Made by a program: the position numbers and the translations under genes
The notes under the pieces: generated by a model
The model's input: only the letters and a program-made list of their open reading frames with translations
Database searches by the model: none
Told to the model about the DNA's origin: nothing
Assembly (NCBI GenBank): GCA_017882615.1
Contig: JADGPD010000017.1
Location: forward strand, 1 to 34,093
From: Thermoleophilia bacterium
Lineage (GTDB): Bacteria > Actinomycetota > Thermoleophilia > Gaiellales > Gaiellaceae
Length of the DNA: 34,093 nucleotides
Direction: 5' to 3'
Shown here: positions 22,549-31,333 of the stretch, in pieces
How the letters are laid out: every line of letters begins with the position of its first letter
Position numbering within the stretch: the stretch's first letter is position 1

Positions 22549-22959
22549 CTAGAACATCGTGTTGTCGTTCTTCGCCTCGGCCGGGACGGCTTGCAGCACG
22601 TCCCAGTGCTCGACCACCTTGCCGTTCCTGTCCAGGCGGAAGATGTCGATGCTGGCCCACTCCTCCGGCCACTCCTGGCGAGTGTGGACGACGACGTAGT
22701 CGCCCTCGGCGATGACCCTCTCGAAATGAACGCGCTTACCGGGGTACTCCTCGGCCAGCTGCGTGAAGTAGTCGACGAACGCCTGCTTCCCGTTGCCGAC
22801 GCCTGGGTTGTGCTGGACATAGGCGTCGCCGGCGTACCGCTCGACGGCCTCGCTGGGTCTGCACTGATTGAACGCCAGGTCGTAGAAGGCGGTGGCGGCC
22901 GCCTTGTTCCGCTCCAGTCGTTCGAGTCGCTCCTCCGTGTCCTGTTTGCGCGTAGCCAT
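22549..22959 (-). CDS. SnoaL-like / NTF2-fold protein
   Basis: The 136-aa protein shows the SnoaL polyketide-cyclase-like pattern: N-terminal helix ([16 protein letters not shown]), then [19 protein letters not shown], and the closing strands [11 protein letters not shown] and [20 protein letters not shown]. Proteins of this fold bind small molecules; some are enzymes, many are not characterised. ATG 22959 is chosen because the family start is close and a purine-rich GGGGAAGAG lies upstream. It converges on the imuB partner gene with only 16 bp between the stops. It interrupts an otherwise SOS-related region and is flanked by two similar gene tails. Confidence 0.9.
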   Translation of the reverse strand: MATRKQDTEERLERLERNKAAATAFYDLAFNQCRPSEAVERYAGDAYVQHNPGVGNGKQAFVDYFTQLAEEYPGKRVHFERVIAEGDYVVVHTRQEWPEEWASIDIFRLDRNGKVVEHWDVLQAVPAEAKNDNTMF

Positions 22960-23006
22960 GCGAGGCTCTTCCCCCGGTCTCGCGCTCGCTAATCGATCGA
23001 CCCGAG

Positions 23007-23045
23007 CTGACGCTGCGCGGCGGCTGGTTCGGTCAGAAGGCCTAG
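23007..23045 (+). pseudogene. possible second copy of the 3' end of the imuB partner gene
   Basis: Read in frame, this segment gives [12 protein letters not shown] and a TAG stop, against VGGGWLEQKA plus TAG at the end of the gene that ends at 22532. The last 13 bases before and over the stop (CAGAAGGCCTAGG) are identical. Over 40 nt, 29 positions agree. Upstream of 23007 similarity is lost and no start can be given. It overlaps the stop of the MMPL gene on the other strand. Confidence 0.45.
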
Positions 23046-25207
23046 GCGAGATCTTCTGAAGGCTCGTTCTGAGCTGGAACGTAAAGCGCTCGCTCAAAAG
23101 AGCGCGGGAACCACCAGTTCCAACTTCCGAACAGTCGCATCAGCGCGGGCACGAGCAGCGCCCGGATCACCGTCGCGTCGAAGATGATTCCGGCGGCGAG
23201 CCCGATCCCGAACTGCTTGATGTCCACGCCCGGGCTCGAGGAGAGGACGAAGAAGGCGAACATCAGCACGAGCGCCGCGCTCGTTACCAGCTTGCCCGTG
23301 CGCGACAGTCCCATGCAGACGGCGCGGCGTGTGTTGCCGGTCTGGTCGTAGAACTCACGCATGCGCGTCAGCATGAAGACCTCGTAGTCCATCGAGAGGC
23401 CGTAGAGGAAGGCGAAGATCATCAGTGGGATCCAGGGGATGATCGAGGCGGTTGCGGGCACGCCCCAGATCGCCTGCGCGCCGTGTCCGTCCTGGAAGAT
23501 GAAGACGATGATCCCCAGCGCCGCCGCGAGCGAGAGGAGGTTGAGGACCACGGCTTTCAGCGCAAGCACGATCGAGCGGAAGGCGCGGGCCAGTAGGAAG
23601 AACGTGAGCAGGACGACGAAGCCGAGCACGTAGGGGAAGTTGCCGTAAACGGCGCTCACGAAGTCGCGCTCCTCGGCCGCGATGCCTCCGAGCGTCCCGC
23701 CCGTGCCCTTCAGCGCCGAGTGGACGCGGCTGATCGTCCCCTTGATCGCACTCGCGGAGCCGTCGCTGCTCGGGAACGCCTCCACGAGGCTATTCGGGCC
23801 CTTGCGCCAATCGGGCGGCGCGACCGCGGCGGCGACTCCGCGCGTATCGCCCAACCTCGCGACGATCGGCCCGCGGCTCCTGCCGTTCTCGACCAGCACG
23901 ACGAAGGGCTTCATCACGCCCGGCGAGATGCCCGCCTTCGCAAGCACGGCGCGCCCGTTGATGGCGTCGCCGCTGCCCGGGAAATCCTTGGCCTGCGCCT
24001 CGCTTGGGTTCAGGTGCGCGCCGAAGTAGACGAGCACGCCGACCAGCACCAGGCCGACCGCCGCGACCGGAATCGGGCGCCGCATTACAAAGCCGGCCCA
24101 GTCTCCCCACCAGCCTTTCTCGGGGTGACCGCTGTCGACGAGCCGCTTGGGGAGCAGGCGCAGGCTGTTGATCCTCGTGCCGAGCGTGGCCAGCAGAGCC
24201 GGTAGAAGCGTGATCGCGGCCAGTACCGAGACGGCGGGAATGAGCATCCCGCCGAGTCCGATCGAGCGGATGAACGGCAGCGGCAGGACGACCATAGAGA
24301 GCAGCCCCACGGCGACGGTCGATCCGGAGACGATCACCGAGCGTCCGGCATGCGTCATCGTCTCCTCGAGCGCGGTGTCGACGTCCTTTCCGTCCCGCAG
24401 CTCGTCGCGGAAGCGGAAGATGATCAGGAGCGCGTAGTCGATCGCGACCCCGAGGCCGACCAGCGCGATCAGGAACTGGACGATGATCGACACGTTCGTT
24501 AGATAGGTGAGCCCCCAGACCAGGGTGAACGTGTTGAGGATGGCTGCGACCGCGATCGCGATCGGCATCAGCACCGCCGGCAACGTTCCGAAGACGAAGA
24601 ACAGGATCACCAGCGAGCCCGCTCCGCCGATCAGCGCCTCCGTGAGAACGCTCGGCCCGCTACTCCCGCCCGAGGAGGCCGCGAAGAGCGGGTCGCGCCC
24701 GGTCAGGTAGGACTGCACGCCGGCCGGCGTGTTGACCTTCAGGTGCGCGCTCACCTGAGGGATGCGCACCGACGAGCTGAAGCCCGGGATGCCCGGCGGA
24801 TAGATCTCCGCGAAGGCGGTGTGGCCGTCCTTCGAAACGTAGGCGCGGCTGCCTGTCGACCAGAAAGACGAGACGCGCGAGCCGGGATTGACGCCCGCCG
24901 CGGCGGCGATGGCCCGCTTGATTCCGCTGGCCTTTGTCACGTCGCCGGAGCTGTGAAAGACCGCCACGAGCGGCGCCTGCTCGCCGCTGCCGAAAACCTT
25001 CAACGTCCGCTGGTTGGCCTCGTACGCCGAATACCCCGGAATCGAGAAGCTCTGGAACCAGCGCTTCGAGACTTGGCCGGCCGAGAATCCCCCGAACAGT
25101 GTCAGCGCTATCCAGACTGCGATCACCGCGCGCCGGTGAGCCGCGATTTTGCGCGCCAGCCTGGCCAGCAGTGGTGATCTAGCGGAACCTTCAGGAGTCA
25201 TCGCCAC
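23042..25207 (-). CDS. MMPL/RND-family membrane transporter
   Basis: The 721-aa protein has the two-fold MMPL architecture with about 12 membrane helices: helix 1 near residues 25-45, an outer domain of about 140 residues, helices 2-6 with [20 protein letters not shown], then a second helix 7, outer domain and helices 8-12 with [20 protein letters not shown]. Both DY pairs of the proton-relay type are present. MMPL proteins in actinobacteria export lipids or drugs; the substrate is not shown. The start is GTG 25207 or ATG 25201 (2 codons later). The gene is divergent from dnaE2, and its start is about 55 bp from the dnaE2 SOS box. Confidence 0.93.
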   Translation of the reverse strand: MAMTPEGSARSPLLARLARKIAAHRRAVIAVWIALTLFGGFSAGQVSKRWFQSFSIPGYSAYEANQRTLKVFGSGEQAPLVAVFHSSGDVTKASGIKRAIAAAAGVNPGSRVSSFWSTGSRAYVSKDGHTAFAEIYPPGIPGFSSSVRIPQVSAHLKVNTPAGVQSYLTGRDPLFAASSGGSSGPSVLTEALIGGAGSLVILFFVFGTLPAVLMPIAIAVAAILNTFTLVWGLTYLTNVSIIVQFLIALVGLGVAIDYALLIIFRFRDELRDGKDVDTALEETMTHAGRSVIVSGSTVAVGLLSMVVLPLPFIRSIGLGGMLIPAVSVLAAITLLPALLATLGTRINSLRLLPKRLVDSGHPEKGWWGDWAGFVMRRPIPVAAVGLVLVGVLVYFGAHLNPSEAQAKDFPGSGDAINGRAVLAKAGISPGVMKPFVVLVENGRSRGPIVARLGDTRGVAAAVAPPDWRKGPNSLVEAFPSSDGSASAIKGTISRVHSALKGTGGTLGGIAAEERDFVSAVYGNFPYVLGFVVLLTFFLLARAFRSIVLALKAVVLNLLSLAAALGIIVFIFQDGHGAQAIWGVPATASIIPWIPLMIFAFLYGLSMDYEVFMLTRMREFYDQTGNTRRAVCMGLSRTGKLVTSAALVLMFAFFVLSSSPGVDIKQFGIGLAAGIIFDATVIRALLVPALMRLFGSWNWWFPRSFERALYVPAQNEPSEDLA

Positions 25208-25260
25208 GTTCTTCGTCGTGTGCCCTCCGGCCGCAGTTTTACAAACCTTCGCTGGCGAGC

Positions 25261-25272
25261 GAACATACGTTC
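25261..25272. promoter_or_regulatory. SOS (LexA) box of dnaE2
   Basis: GAACATACGTTC, extended by C and G on both sides to CGAACATACGTTCG, is a perfect LexA core. It lies 3 bp before the -10 element TAGAAT and so in the promoter spacer. Confidence 0.88.
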
Positions 25273-25275
25273 GAC

Positions 25276-25281
25276 TAGAAT
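25276..25281 (+). promoter_or_regulatory. probable -10 element of dnaE2 (TAGAAT)
   Basis: TAGAAT lies 6 nt before an ATG at 25288, so the transcript should begin at or next to that ATG and not at dnaE2 itself (25357). Confidence 0.65.
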
Positions 25282-25287
25282 GAGGTC

Positions 25288-25341
25288 ATGAGTGCCCCTC
25301 GCTCGATCGGTTTGCGCTCGGTCGCTTTCGAATCGCGATAG
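25288..25341 (+). CDS. 17-codon upstream ORF in the dnaE2 leader
   Basis: ATG 25288 opens a short frame reading MSAPRSIGLRSVAFESR and a TAG stop at 25339-25341. It is in the same frame as dnaE2, 15 nt before the dnaE2 ATG. The -10 element 6 nt upstream would make it the first codon of a leaderless mRNA. It may be a leader peptide that controls dnaE2 by reinitiation, or the remains of an N-terminal extension cut by a stop codon. Coding is not proven. Confidence 0.45.
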   Translation: MSAPRSIGLRSVAFESR

Positions 25342-25356
25342 AGCCGGGAGGGCTTG

Positions 25357-28300
25357 ATGTCTCGGTCGCGTCCCTCTCTCCCTTACGTCGAGCTGCACGC
25401 CCACTCGGCCTATTCGTTTCTGGACGGGGCCTCGCAGCCCGAGGAGCTGGTCGCCCGCGCCGCCCAGCTGGGTTACGAGGCCCTCGCTCTGACCGATCAC
25501 GACGGCCTCTACGGCTCGCTCGAGTTCGCGCATGCGGCCAAGGCTCTGGGTCTGCGCCCGATCAGCGGCTGCGAGCTGACCCTGGAGGCCCCGCCGGGGC
25601 GGGCGGGCTCGCACGTGACGGTGCTGGTCGAGAGCCGCCGCGGCTACTCGAACCTCTGCCGCCTCGTCACGCGCGCTCACGCGCTCACGCGCGAGCGCGC
25701 GCACGCGCACACGCGACCGCCCGGAAAGGAGCGCGGAAAGGAGCGGGAGTTGAGACCGCCGGCCCTTCCGCTCGCCGACCTGATCGAGCGAAACGAGGGG
25801 CTGGTCTGTCTCTCGGGCTGCGCCCGGCACGGGCTCGGCGTGCGCGAGCCGAACGCCGTCCGGGAGCTTGCCCGCGCCTTCGGGCCGGAGCGGTTCTTTG
25901 TCGAGTTGCAGCGCCCCTACGAGCGCGGCGACGAGCGCCGAAACGCCGCCCTGCGCGAGCTCGCCTCCGAGCTCGGGGTCGAGACCGTGGCGACTGGCGA
26001 CGTGCACGCCCACTGTCGCCGCCGCAGCCTGCTCCAGGACGTGCTCGTGGCCATCCGCGAGAACGGCTCGCTCGAGGCCTGCGAGCAGGAGAGGCGCGGC
26101 AACCACGAGTTCGTCCTGCTCTCGCCCGAGCAGATGGCGGAACGCTTTGCCGCCGATCCCGGCGCCGTGGCCCGCGCCGGCGAGCTGGCAAGCCGGCTCG
26201 AGTTCGACCTGACCGAGGAGCTTGGCTACCGCTACCCCGATTTCTCCGAGGGCGAGCCGGCGATCCGCCGCCTGGCGGGAATCTGCGAGAGCGCCTTCGC
26301 CGAGCGCTATCCGCCCGGCGCCCGCTTTCGCCGCGGTGCTCGCGCTCGCCTGGACGAGGAGCTGCGCCTGATCGAAGAACTCGGGCTGGCCGGTTTCTTC
26401 TGCCTGCACCACGAGGTGCTCGAGCTGGCGCGTGAGGTCGCCGCCCAGGTGCGCGGATCGGGCTCGCCGCGCAGCGTGCTTCCGCCCGGGCGCGGGCGCG
26501 GCAGCTCGGTCGGCTCGATCGTCTGCTACCTGACCGGGCTTTCACACGTCGACCCGGTCGCCGCCGAGCTCTCGCTCGGGCGCTTCCTGAATCGCGAGAT
26601 GGCCGGCGTACCCGACATCGACCTCGACTTCCCGCGCGACATCCGCGAGAAGCTGATCGTGCGCATCGTCGAGCGCTACGGAAAAGAGCACGCGGCGCTG
26701 GTGGCCAGCTTCTCGACCTACCGGGCGCGCGGCGCGATTCGCGACGTGGGCAAGGCGCTCGGGCTGCCCTTCGGCGAGCTGGAGCGACTTGCTCGCCTGT
26801 CGGACACCTGGGACGCGCGCCAGGTGGCCGAGGAGCTGAAGCGCCTGCCCGACGCCGAGCAAAAGCTGGGCTCCAAGCGCTGGCGCGCCTTCTCGGCCCT
26901 GACTGCCGAGATCGCGCGCCTGCCCCGCCACGTCTCCCAGCACCCGGGCGGCATGGTCATCTCCTCGCGCCCGCTGGTCGAGCTGGTGCCGGTGATGCCG
27001 GCGGCCATGCGCGGGCGCCAGATCTGCCAGTGGGACAAGGATTCCTGCGCCGACGCCGGCTTTCTCAAGATCGACTTGCTCGGGCTGGGCATGCTCTCGG
27101 CGGTCGAGAGCTGCGTCGAGGAGATCGCGCGCCTGCACGCACATACGATCGACCTCTCGCGCATTCCGCTCGACGACAAGGCCATCTACGCCGAGATCCA
27201 GCGCGCCGACACGGTCGGCACCTTCCAGATCGAAAGCAGAGCCCAGATGCAGAGCCTGCCCCAGACGCTGCCCGCCGATCTCGACGACCTGACCGTGCAG
27301 GTGGCGCTCGTGCGCCCGGGGCCGATCCAGGGCAAGGCCATCCATCCTTATGTCGAGCACCGCCGCCGCCTGCGCGCCGACCCGGCTTTCCAGGTGCCCT
27401 ACGACCATCCGCTGCTCGAAGAGCCGCTGCAGGGGACGCTCGGGGTGGTCGTCTTCCAGGATCAGGTGCTGGAGGTGGCGATGGCGCTGGCGGGCTTCAG
27501 CGTGGGAGAGGCCGAGGGACTCCGCCGGGCGATGAGCCGCAAGCGCAGCGCCGAGGCGCTCGAGGCCTATCGCGCACGCTTCATAGCCGGCGCCGCCGCG
27601 AAGGGAGTGAGTTCGGAGACGGCCGACCACGTCTACGACAAGCTGTCCAGCTTCTCGGGCTTCGGCTTTCCCAAGTCGCACGCCGCCGCCTTCGCACTGC
27701 TCGGCTACCAGTCGGCCTGGCTGCGCCACTACTACCCCGGCGAGTACCTGGCCTCGCTACTCAACGCCCAGCCGATGGGTTTCTACTCGCCCGCGGCGCT
27801 GGTGCGCGATGCGCAGCGCCGCGGGCTCACCGTGCTGCCCGTGGACGTGAACGCGAGCGCCGCCACCAGCCGGGTCGAGGCCTCGAGCCGGGTCGAGGCC
27901 TCGAGCGAAGTCGAGGATGGCGCGGTGCGGATCGGGCTGCTGCTCGTACGGGCGCTCGGCGAGGCGGGCGCGAAGGCGCTCGTGGCCGAGCGGGACCGGG
28001 GCGGAGTCTTTGCGGACGTCTGCCAGCTGGCGCAGCGAAGTGGCCTGGACGAGAGGACGCTATCCGCGCTGGTGGCGGCGGGCGCCTGCGACTCGTTCGG
28101 GCAGCCGCGCCGGGCGCTGCTCTGGCAACTCGGCCTGGCGCCGCGCGACCGGAGCGTTCCGGGCACGGGCGGCAAGGAGCGCCAGCTCGCCTTGCCGCTG
28201 TCTCCCACCGTCGCCACGCCTCCCTTGCCCGAGCAGTCGGTCTGGGAGCGGCTGCTGGCCGACTATCGCTCGACCGGGCTTTCCACCGGCGTCCACCCGC

Positions 28301-28680
28301 TCGCGCTGCTCCGGCCCGAGCTTCCGCCCGGCACCCTCACTTCGGTCGATCTCCCCGGGGCGCGGAACGGCTCCCGCGTCACCGTGGCCGGGATGGTCGT
28401 CGCCCGCCAGCGCCCGCCGACCGCAAACGGCGTCACCTTCCTACTGCTCGAGGACGAGACGGGCCAGCTGAACGTGATCGTGATGCCGCCGCTGTATGTC
28501 CGGAACCGCGCCCTCGTCCGCGGCGAGCCGATCTTGCTCGCGCGCGGCCGCCTGCAGCGATCGGGCGGCACGATCAACGTCATCGCCGACGAGCTGCAAA
28601 GCCTTCTACCGCTCGCGCACCGGCTCTCGGCCGGCGCCGATGTGCACGGCTCGCTGCCGGGGATTCACAGCTTCCACTGA
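25357..28680 (+). CDS. dnaE2: DnaE2 error-prone DNA polymerase III alpha subunit (ImuC)
   Basis: The 1107-aa protein is a C-family polymerase of the damage-inducible DnaE2/ImuC type. An N-terminal PHP domain starts with YVELHAHSAYSFLDGAS and ALTDHDGLYGS. The polymerase core has GRGSSVGSIVCYL and the catalytic acidic motif PDIDLDF near residues 419-425. LPRHVSQHPGGMV, IDLLGLGML and FGFPKSHAAAFALL are further family motifs. An OB-fold (VTVAGMVVARQRP...) is near the C-terminus, which ends in LPGIHSFH. QLALPL near residue 943 resembles a beta-clamp-binding peptide. ATG 25357 has GGGAGGG 6 nt upstream. A 6-residue tandem repeat (SRVEAS) lies near residues 838-851. Confidence 0.95.
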   Translation: MSRSRPSLPYVELHAHSAYSFLDGASQPEELVARAAQLGYEALALTDHDGLYGSLEFAHAAKALGLRPISGCELTLEAPPGRAGSHVTVLVESRRGYSNLCRLVTRAHALTRERAHAHTRPPGKERGKERELRPPALPLADLIERNEGLVCLSGCARHGLGVREPNAVRELARAFGPERFFVELQRPYERGDERRNAALRELASELGVETVATGDVHAHCRRRSLLQDVLVAIRENGSLEACEQERRGNHEFVLLSPEQMAERFAADPGAVARAGELASRLEFDLTEELGYRYPDFSEGEPAIRRLAGICESAFAERYPPGARFRRGARARLDEELRLIEELGLAGFFCLHHEVLELAREVAAQVRGSGSPRSVLPPGRGRGSSVGSIVCYLTGLSHVDPVAAELSLGRFLNREMAGVPDIDLDFPRDIREKLIVRIVERYGKEHAALVASFSTYRARGAIRDVGKALGLPFGELERLARLSDTWDARQVAEELKRLPDAEQKLGSKRWRAFSALTAEIARLPRHVSQHPGGMVISSRPLVELVPVMPAAMRGRQICQWDKDSCADAGFLKIDLLGLGMLSAVESCVEEIARLHAHTIDLSRIPLDDKAIYAEIQRADTVGTFQIESRAQMQSLPQTLPADLDDLTVQVALVRPGPIQGKAIHPYVEHRRRLRADPAFQVPYDHPLLEEPLQGTLGVVVFQDQVLEVAMALAGFSVGEAEGLRRAMSRKRSAEALEAYRARFIAGAAAKGVSSETADHVYDKLSSFSGFGFPKSHAAAFALLGYQSAWLRHYYPGEYLASLLNAQPMGFYSPAALVRDAQRRGLTVLPVDVNASAATSRVEASSRVEASSEVEDGAVRIGLLLVRALGEAGAKALVAERDRGGVFADVCQLAQRSGLDERTLSALVAAGACDSFGQPRRALLWQLGLAPRDRSVPGTGGKERQLALPLSPTVATPPLPEQSVWERLLADYRSTGLSTGVHPLALLRPELPPGTLTSVDLPGARNGSRVTVAGMVVARQRPPTANGVTFLLLEDETGQLNVIVMPPLYVRNRALVRGEPILLARGRLQRSGGTINVIADELQSLLPLAHRLSAGADVHGSLPGIHSFH
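25695..25715. repeat. alternating purine-pyrimidine tract in dnaE2
   Basis: Twenty-one bases alternate strictly between G/A and C, a Z-DNA-prone tract. It encodes part of RERAHAHTR. A direct repeat of CGGAAAGGAGCG follows at 25721-25745 and encodes GKERGKERE. Both look like local expansions in a surface loop of the PHP region. Confidence 0.55.
27868..27916. repeat. 18-bp tandem repeat inside dnaE2
   Basis: AGCCGGGTCGAGGCCTCG occurs twice in direct succession (27868-27885, 27886-27903), followed by a partial, diverged third unit. The protein reads SRVEAS SRVEAS SEVED. The frame is kept. The unit holds the palindrome TCGAGGCCTCGA, which may favour slippage. Confidence 0.75.
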
Positions 28681-28729
28681 ATCACCCGCGCGTTTCCCAC
28701 CTCTTATCGGCGGTAAGAATCACGGAATC

Positions 28730-29260
28730 GTGCCGACTACTTTGATCGCGTTTGGACGACGCGGGCATCGCTATGCGGCGCTCGCTCTGGCGATTCTGCT
28801 CGTGGGGACGGGTACGCTTGCCGGCTGTTCGAGCTCGAGTCACACCCGCGTTCGGGTCGAGACGCAAGCGTGCAGTTCTCGGGTGTTGTTCGGCACGCTG
28901 CCGGTTTGGGCGCGCGCGGGATTCAGCAATCCCAAGCCGCGCATGCCGCACGTTCTCAGCGGGTCGGGAAAGATCACCGCAATCCTCTGGGCCAACCCTC
29001 TGCTTTCACCCCCGCCGAGAGATCACAGCAACAAGATCCTTTGGGTCGCGCGCGCGGCGGATTCTTCCGGCTCCGATTTGCTGATCAGCGCCCAGCGGAT
29101 GAACGGAGCGAGCAAGATCGGCTCGCCTGTCGTGCGCAGGCTGATCGGTGGGCCGGGACCGTCGATCATCAACATGCCCGCCGCGGGTTGCTGGCGGTTC
29201 ACCCTGCGCTGGGCCGGAAGGCGCGACGTCATCGACCTCAGGTACGTCGCAAACCGCTGA
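28730..29260 (+). CDS. putative lipoprotein of unknown function, 176 aa
   Basis: The N-terminus has a basic region (RRGHR), a hydrophobic core and the lipobox LAGC with C33. The mature part shows three recognisable blocks: CSSRVLFGTLPVWARAGF, ITAILWANPLLSPPPR followed by NKILWVARA, and INMPAAGCWRFTLRWAGR near the end. The two further Cys could form a disulfide. These blocks look conserved, as in a family of actinobacterial exported proteins, but I know no function. The start GTG 28730 gives a full signal peptide; a -10 element is not clear. It stands alone between dnaE2 and the GH15 gene. Confidence 0.82.
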   Translation: MPTTLIAFGRRGHRYAALALAILLVGTGTLAGCSSSSHTRVRVETQACSSRVLFGTLPVWARAGFSNPKPRMPHVLSGSGKITAILWANPLLSPPPRDHSNKILWVARAADSSGSDLLISAQRMNGASKIGSPVVRRLIGGPGPSIINMPAAGCWRFTLRWAGRRDVIDLRYVANR

Positions 29261-29275
29261 GATATGGCACCGCCT

Positions 29276-29288
29276 CGGGGAAGCCCCG
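29276..29288 (+). terminator. short GC hairpin after the lipoprotein gene
   Basis: CGGGG-AAG-CCCCG is a perfect 5-bp stem starting 15 nt after the stop codon at 29260. No T-run follows, so it is only a possible terminator. The remaining spacer to 29406 shows nothing else I can support. Confidence 0.4.
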
Positions 29289-29406
29289 GTTCCGCGAGTG
29301 CAACAGCTTTCACTAGCTGGGGACAGTTATCTGCACGAAGTTTCCCGTCAATCAGGGCAGGGCAGCCTGTATCTGAGATGCGATCCCCTCTTCCGGCGCC
29401 GTCCTC

Positions 29407-31287
29407 ATGACCCCGGCTCGCTCAAAGGCGGCGGCGGCCAAGGCCGAGCGCGAGCCGCCCGACTACCTGCCGATCGCCGAGCACGGCATCATCGGCGACC
29501 TGCACTCGATCGCGCTGGTCGGGAGCGACGGGACGATCGATTGGTATTGCCCGAGCCGCTTCGACGCTCCAAGCGTCTTCGCCTCGATCCTCGATCGGCA
29601 CAAGGGCGGCTACTTCCGCATCTCTCCCAGCTGCGCCGAGTGGAGCACGAAGCAGCTCTACATCCCCGACACGAACGTCCTCGTGACGCGCTTCTTCACT
29701 CCCGGCGGGGTGACCGAGATCCGCGACTTCATGCCGATCGAGGGCAAGCGGCTGGGGATGCACAGGCACAGGCTGGTGCGCCGGGTCGTGCAGGTTCGCG
29801 GCGCCGCACGCTTCTCGATCGAGATCGAGCCCCGCTTCGACTACGGCCGCGCCGGCCACGAGACGAGAATTGACGCGCGTGGCGTCCATTTCCGCTCGAG
29901 CGACCTGTCGCTTCTGCTGCAGGGCTCGCCGCGCTTCAAGCGGACGAAGCTGGGCGCCTACGCCGAGGTTGAGCTCACGGCGGGACAGAGCGAGACGTTC
30001 GTGCTCGAACAGGCGCGGCACGACGAGGCGCCGCGGCAGTACTCGGAGGAGGAGACGCAGGAGTCCTTCGAGAGCACGATCGAGTATTGGCGGCGCTGGC
30101 TTTCACACTCCCGCTACGAAGGTCGCTGGCGCGAGGTCGTGCACCGCTCGGCGCTGGCGCTGAAGCTGCTCACCTACGAGCCAACCGGGGCGATCGTGGC
30201 GGCGCCGACGACGAGCATCCCCGAGCACATCGGCGGCCCGCGCAACTGGGACTATCGCTACACCTGGATCCGCGACGCGGCCTTCTCGCTCTACGCCCTG
30301 CTGCGCCTCGGCTTCAACGAGGAAGCGGGCGCGTTCATGGGCTGGCTCGTCGACCGCTTCAGCAAGGAGGACAGTAAATCGATAGGACCGCTGCAGACGA
30401 TGTACACGATCGACGGGCGCTGCGACCTGCCCGAGCAGACGCTTGATCATCTCGAGGGCTACATGGGCTCCTCGCCGGTACGGATCGGCAACGCCGCCTT
30501 CAGTCAGCACCAGCTCGACATCTACGGCGAGCTGGTCGACTCGGTCTACCTCTACAACAAGCACGCCACCCCGATCTCGAACGATGCCTGGAGCGACCTG
30601 CAGCGGATCGTGGACTGGGTTTGCGAGAACTGGGATCAGGTCGATGAGGGCATCTGGGAGACGCGCGGCGGAGCGAAGGACTTCACCTATTCGCGTCTGA
30701 TGTCCTGGGTCGCGATCGAGCGGGCGATGCGGATGTCGACGCAGCGCGGCCTGCCCAGTAACTTCGAGGCCTGGCGCAGCGAGCGCGACCGCATCTACCG
30801 CCAGATCCTCGAGCGCGGTTGGGACGGCGAACGCCGAGCCTTCGTACAGCACTACGACTGCGACGTGCTCGACGCCTCGCTCTTGATGATGCCACTGGTG
30901 AAGTTCGTCTCGCCGACCGATCCGCGCTGGCTCTCGACGCTGGACGCGATCTCCGAGACGCTGGTCTCCGACTCGCTCGTCTACCGCTACGACCCGGCCG
31001 TCTCGCCCGACGGCCTGGCCGGCAGTGAGGGCACCTTTTCGATCTGCTCCTTCTGGTACGTCGAGTGCCTGGCCCGCGCCGGCAGACTCTCCGAGGCGCA
31101 ACTGGCCTTCGAGAAGATGCTCACCTACGCCAACCACCTGGCGCTCTTCTCCGAGCAGATCGGCCCGCGCGGCGAGCTGCTCGGCAACTTTCCGCAGGCG
31201 CTGACGCACCTCGGTCTGATCAGCGCCGCGGTCAATCTGGATCGCCAGCTCGAGCACCCGCCGGCTAGTGCCCGAGGCGCCTGGTAA
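29407..31287 (+). CDS. GH15-family glycoside hydrolase (trehalase/glucoamylase-like)
   Basis: The 626-aa cytoplasmic protein (no signal peptide) has an N-terminal beta-sandwich (about 20-220) opening with IAEHGIIGDLHSIALVGSDG and IDWYCPSRFDAPSVF, and an (alpha/alpha)6 catalytic barrel. Conserved motifs are GGPRNWDYRYTWIRDAAF, the general acid region DEGIWETRGG and the general base region SEGTFSICSFWYVE. Actinobacterial members of this type include trehalases, so alpha,alpha-trehalose is a possible substrate; maltooligosaccharides cannot be excluded. ATG 29407 is the first start but lacks a clear ribosome-binding site. A large hairpin follows the stop. Confidence 0.93.
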   Translation: MTPARSKAAAAKAEREPPDYLPIAEHGIIGDLHSIALVGSDGTIDWYCPSRFDAPSVFASILDRHKGGYFRISPSCAEWSTKQLYIPDTNVLVTRFFTPGGVTEIRDFMPIEGKRLGMHRHRLVRRVVQVRGAARFSIEIEPRFDYGRAGHETRIDARGVHFRSSDLSLLLQGSPRFKRTKLGAYAEVELTAGQSETFVLEQARHDEAPRQYSEEETQESFESTIEYWRRWLSHSRYEGRWREVVHRSALALKLLTYEPTGAIVAAPTTSIPEHIGGPRNWDYRYTWIRDAAFSLYALLRLGFNEEAGAFMGWLVDRFSKEDSKSIGPLQTMYTIDGRCDLPEQTLDHLEGYMGSSPVRIGNAAFSQHQLDIYGELVDSVYLYNKHATPISNDAWSDLQRIVDWVCENWDQVDEGIWETRGGAKDFTYSRLMSWVAIERAMRMSTQRGLPSNFEAWRSERDRIYRQILERGWDGERRAFVQHYDCDVLDASLLMMPLVKFVSPTDPRWLSTLDAISETLVSDSLVYRYDPAVSPDGLAGSEGTFSICSFWYVECLARAGRLSEAQLAFEKMLTYANHLALFSEQIGPRGELLGNFPQALTHLGLISAAVNLDRQLEHPPASARGAW

Positions 31288-31290
31288 CAA

Positions 31291-31333
31291 CCGGTGAAAG
31301 TCGGCCCGCGTGGCGGGCCTAGACTTTCGCCGG
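31291..31333 (+). terminator. large hairpin after the GH15 gene
   Basis: CCGGTGAAAGT (31291-31301) pairs with ACTTTCGCCGG (31323-31333) with one G-T type mismatch, and inside it GGCCCGC pairs perfectly with GCGGGCC around a GTG loop. It begins 3 nt after the stop codon. No T-run follows. A factor-independent terminator of the T-poor actinobacterial kind is likely. Confidence 0.6.
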
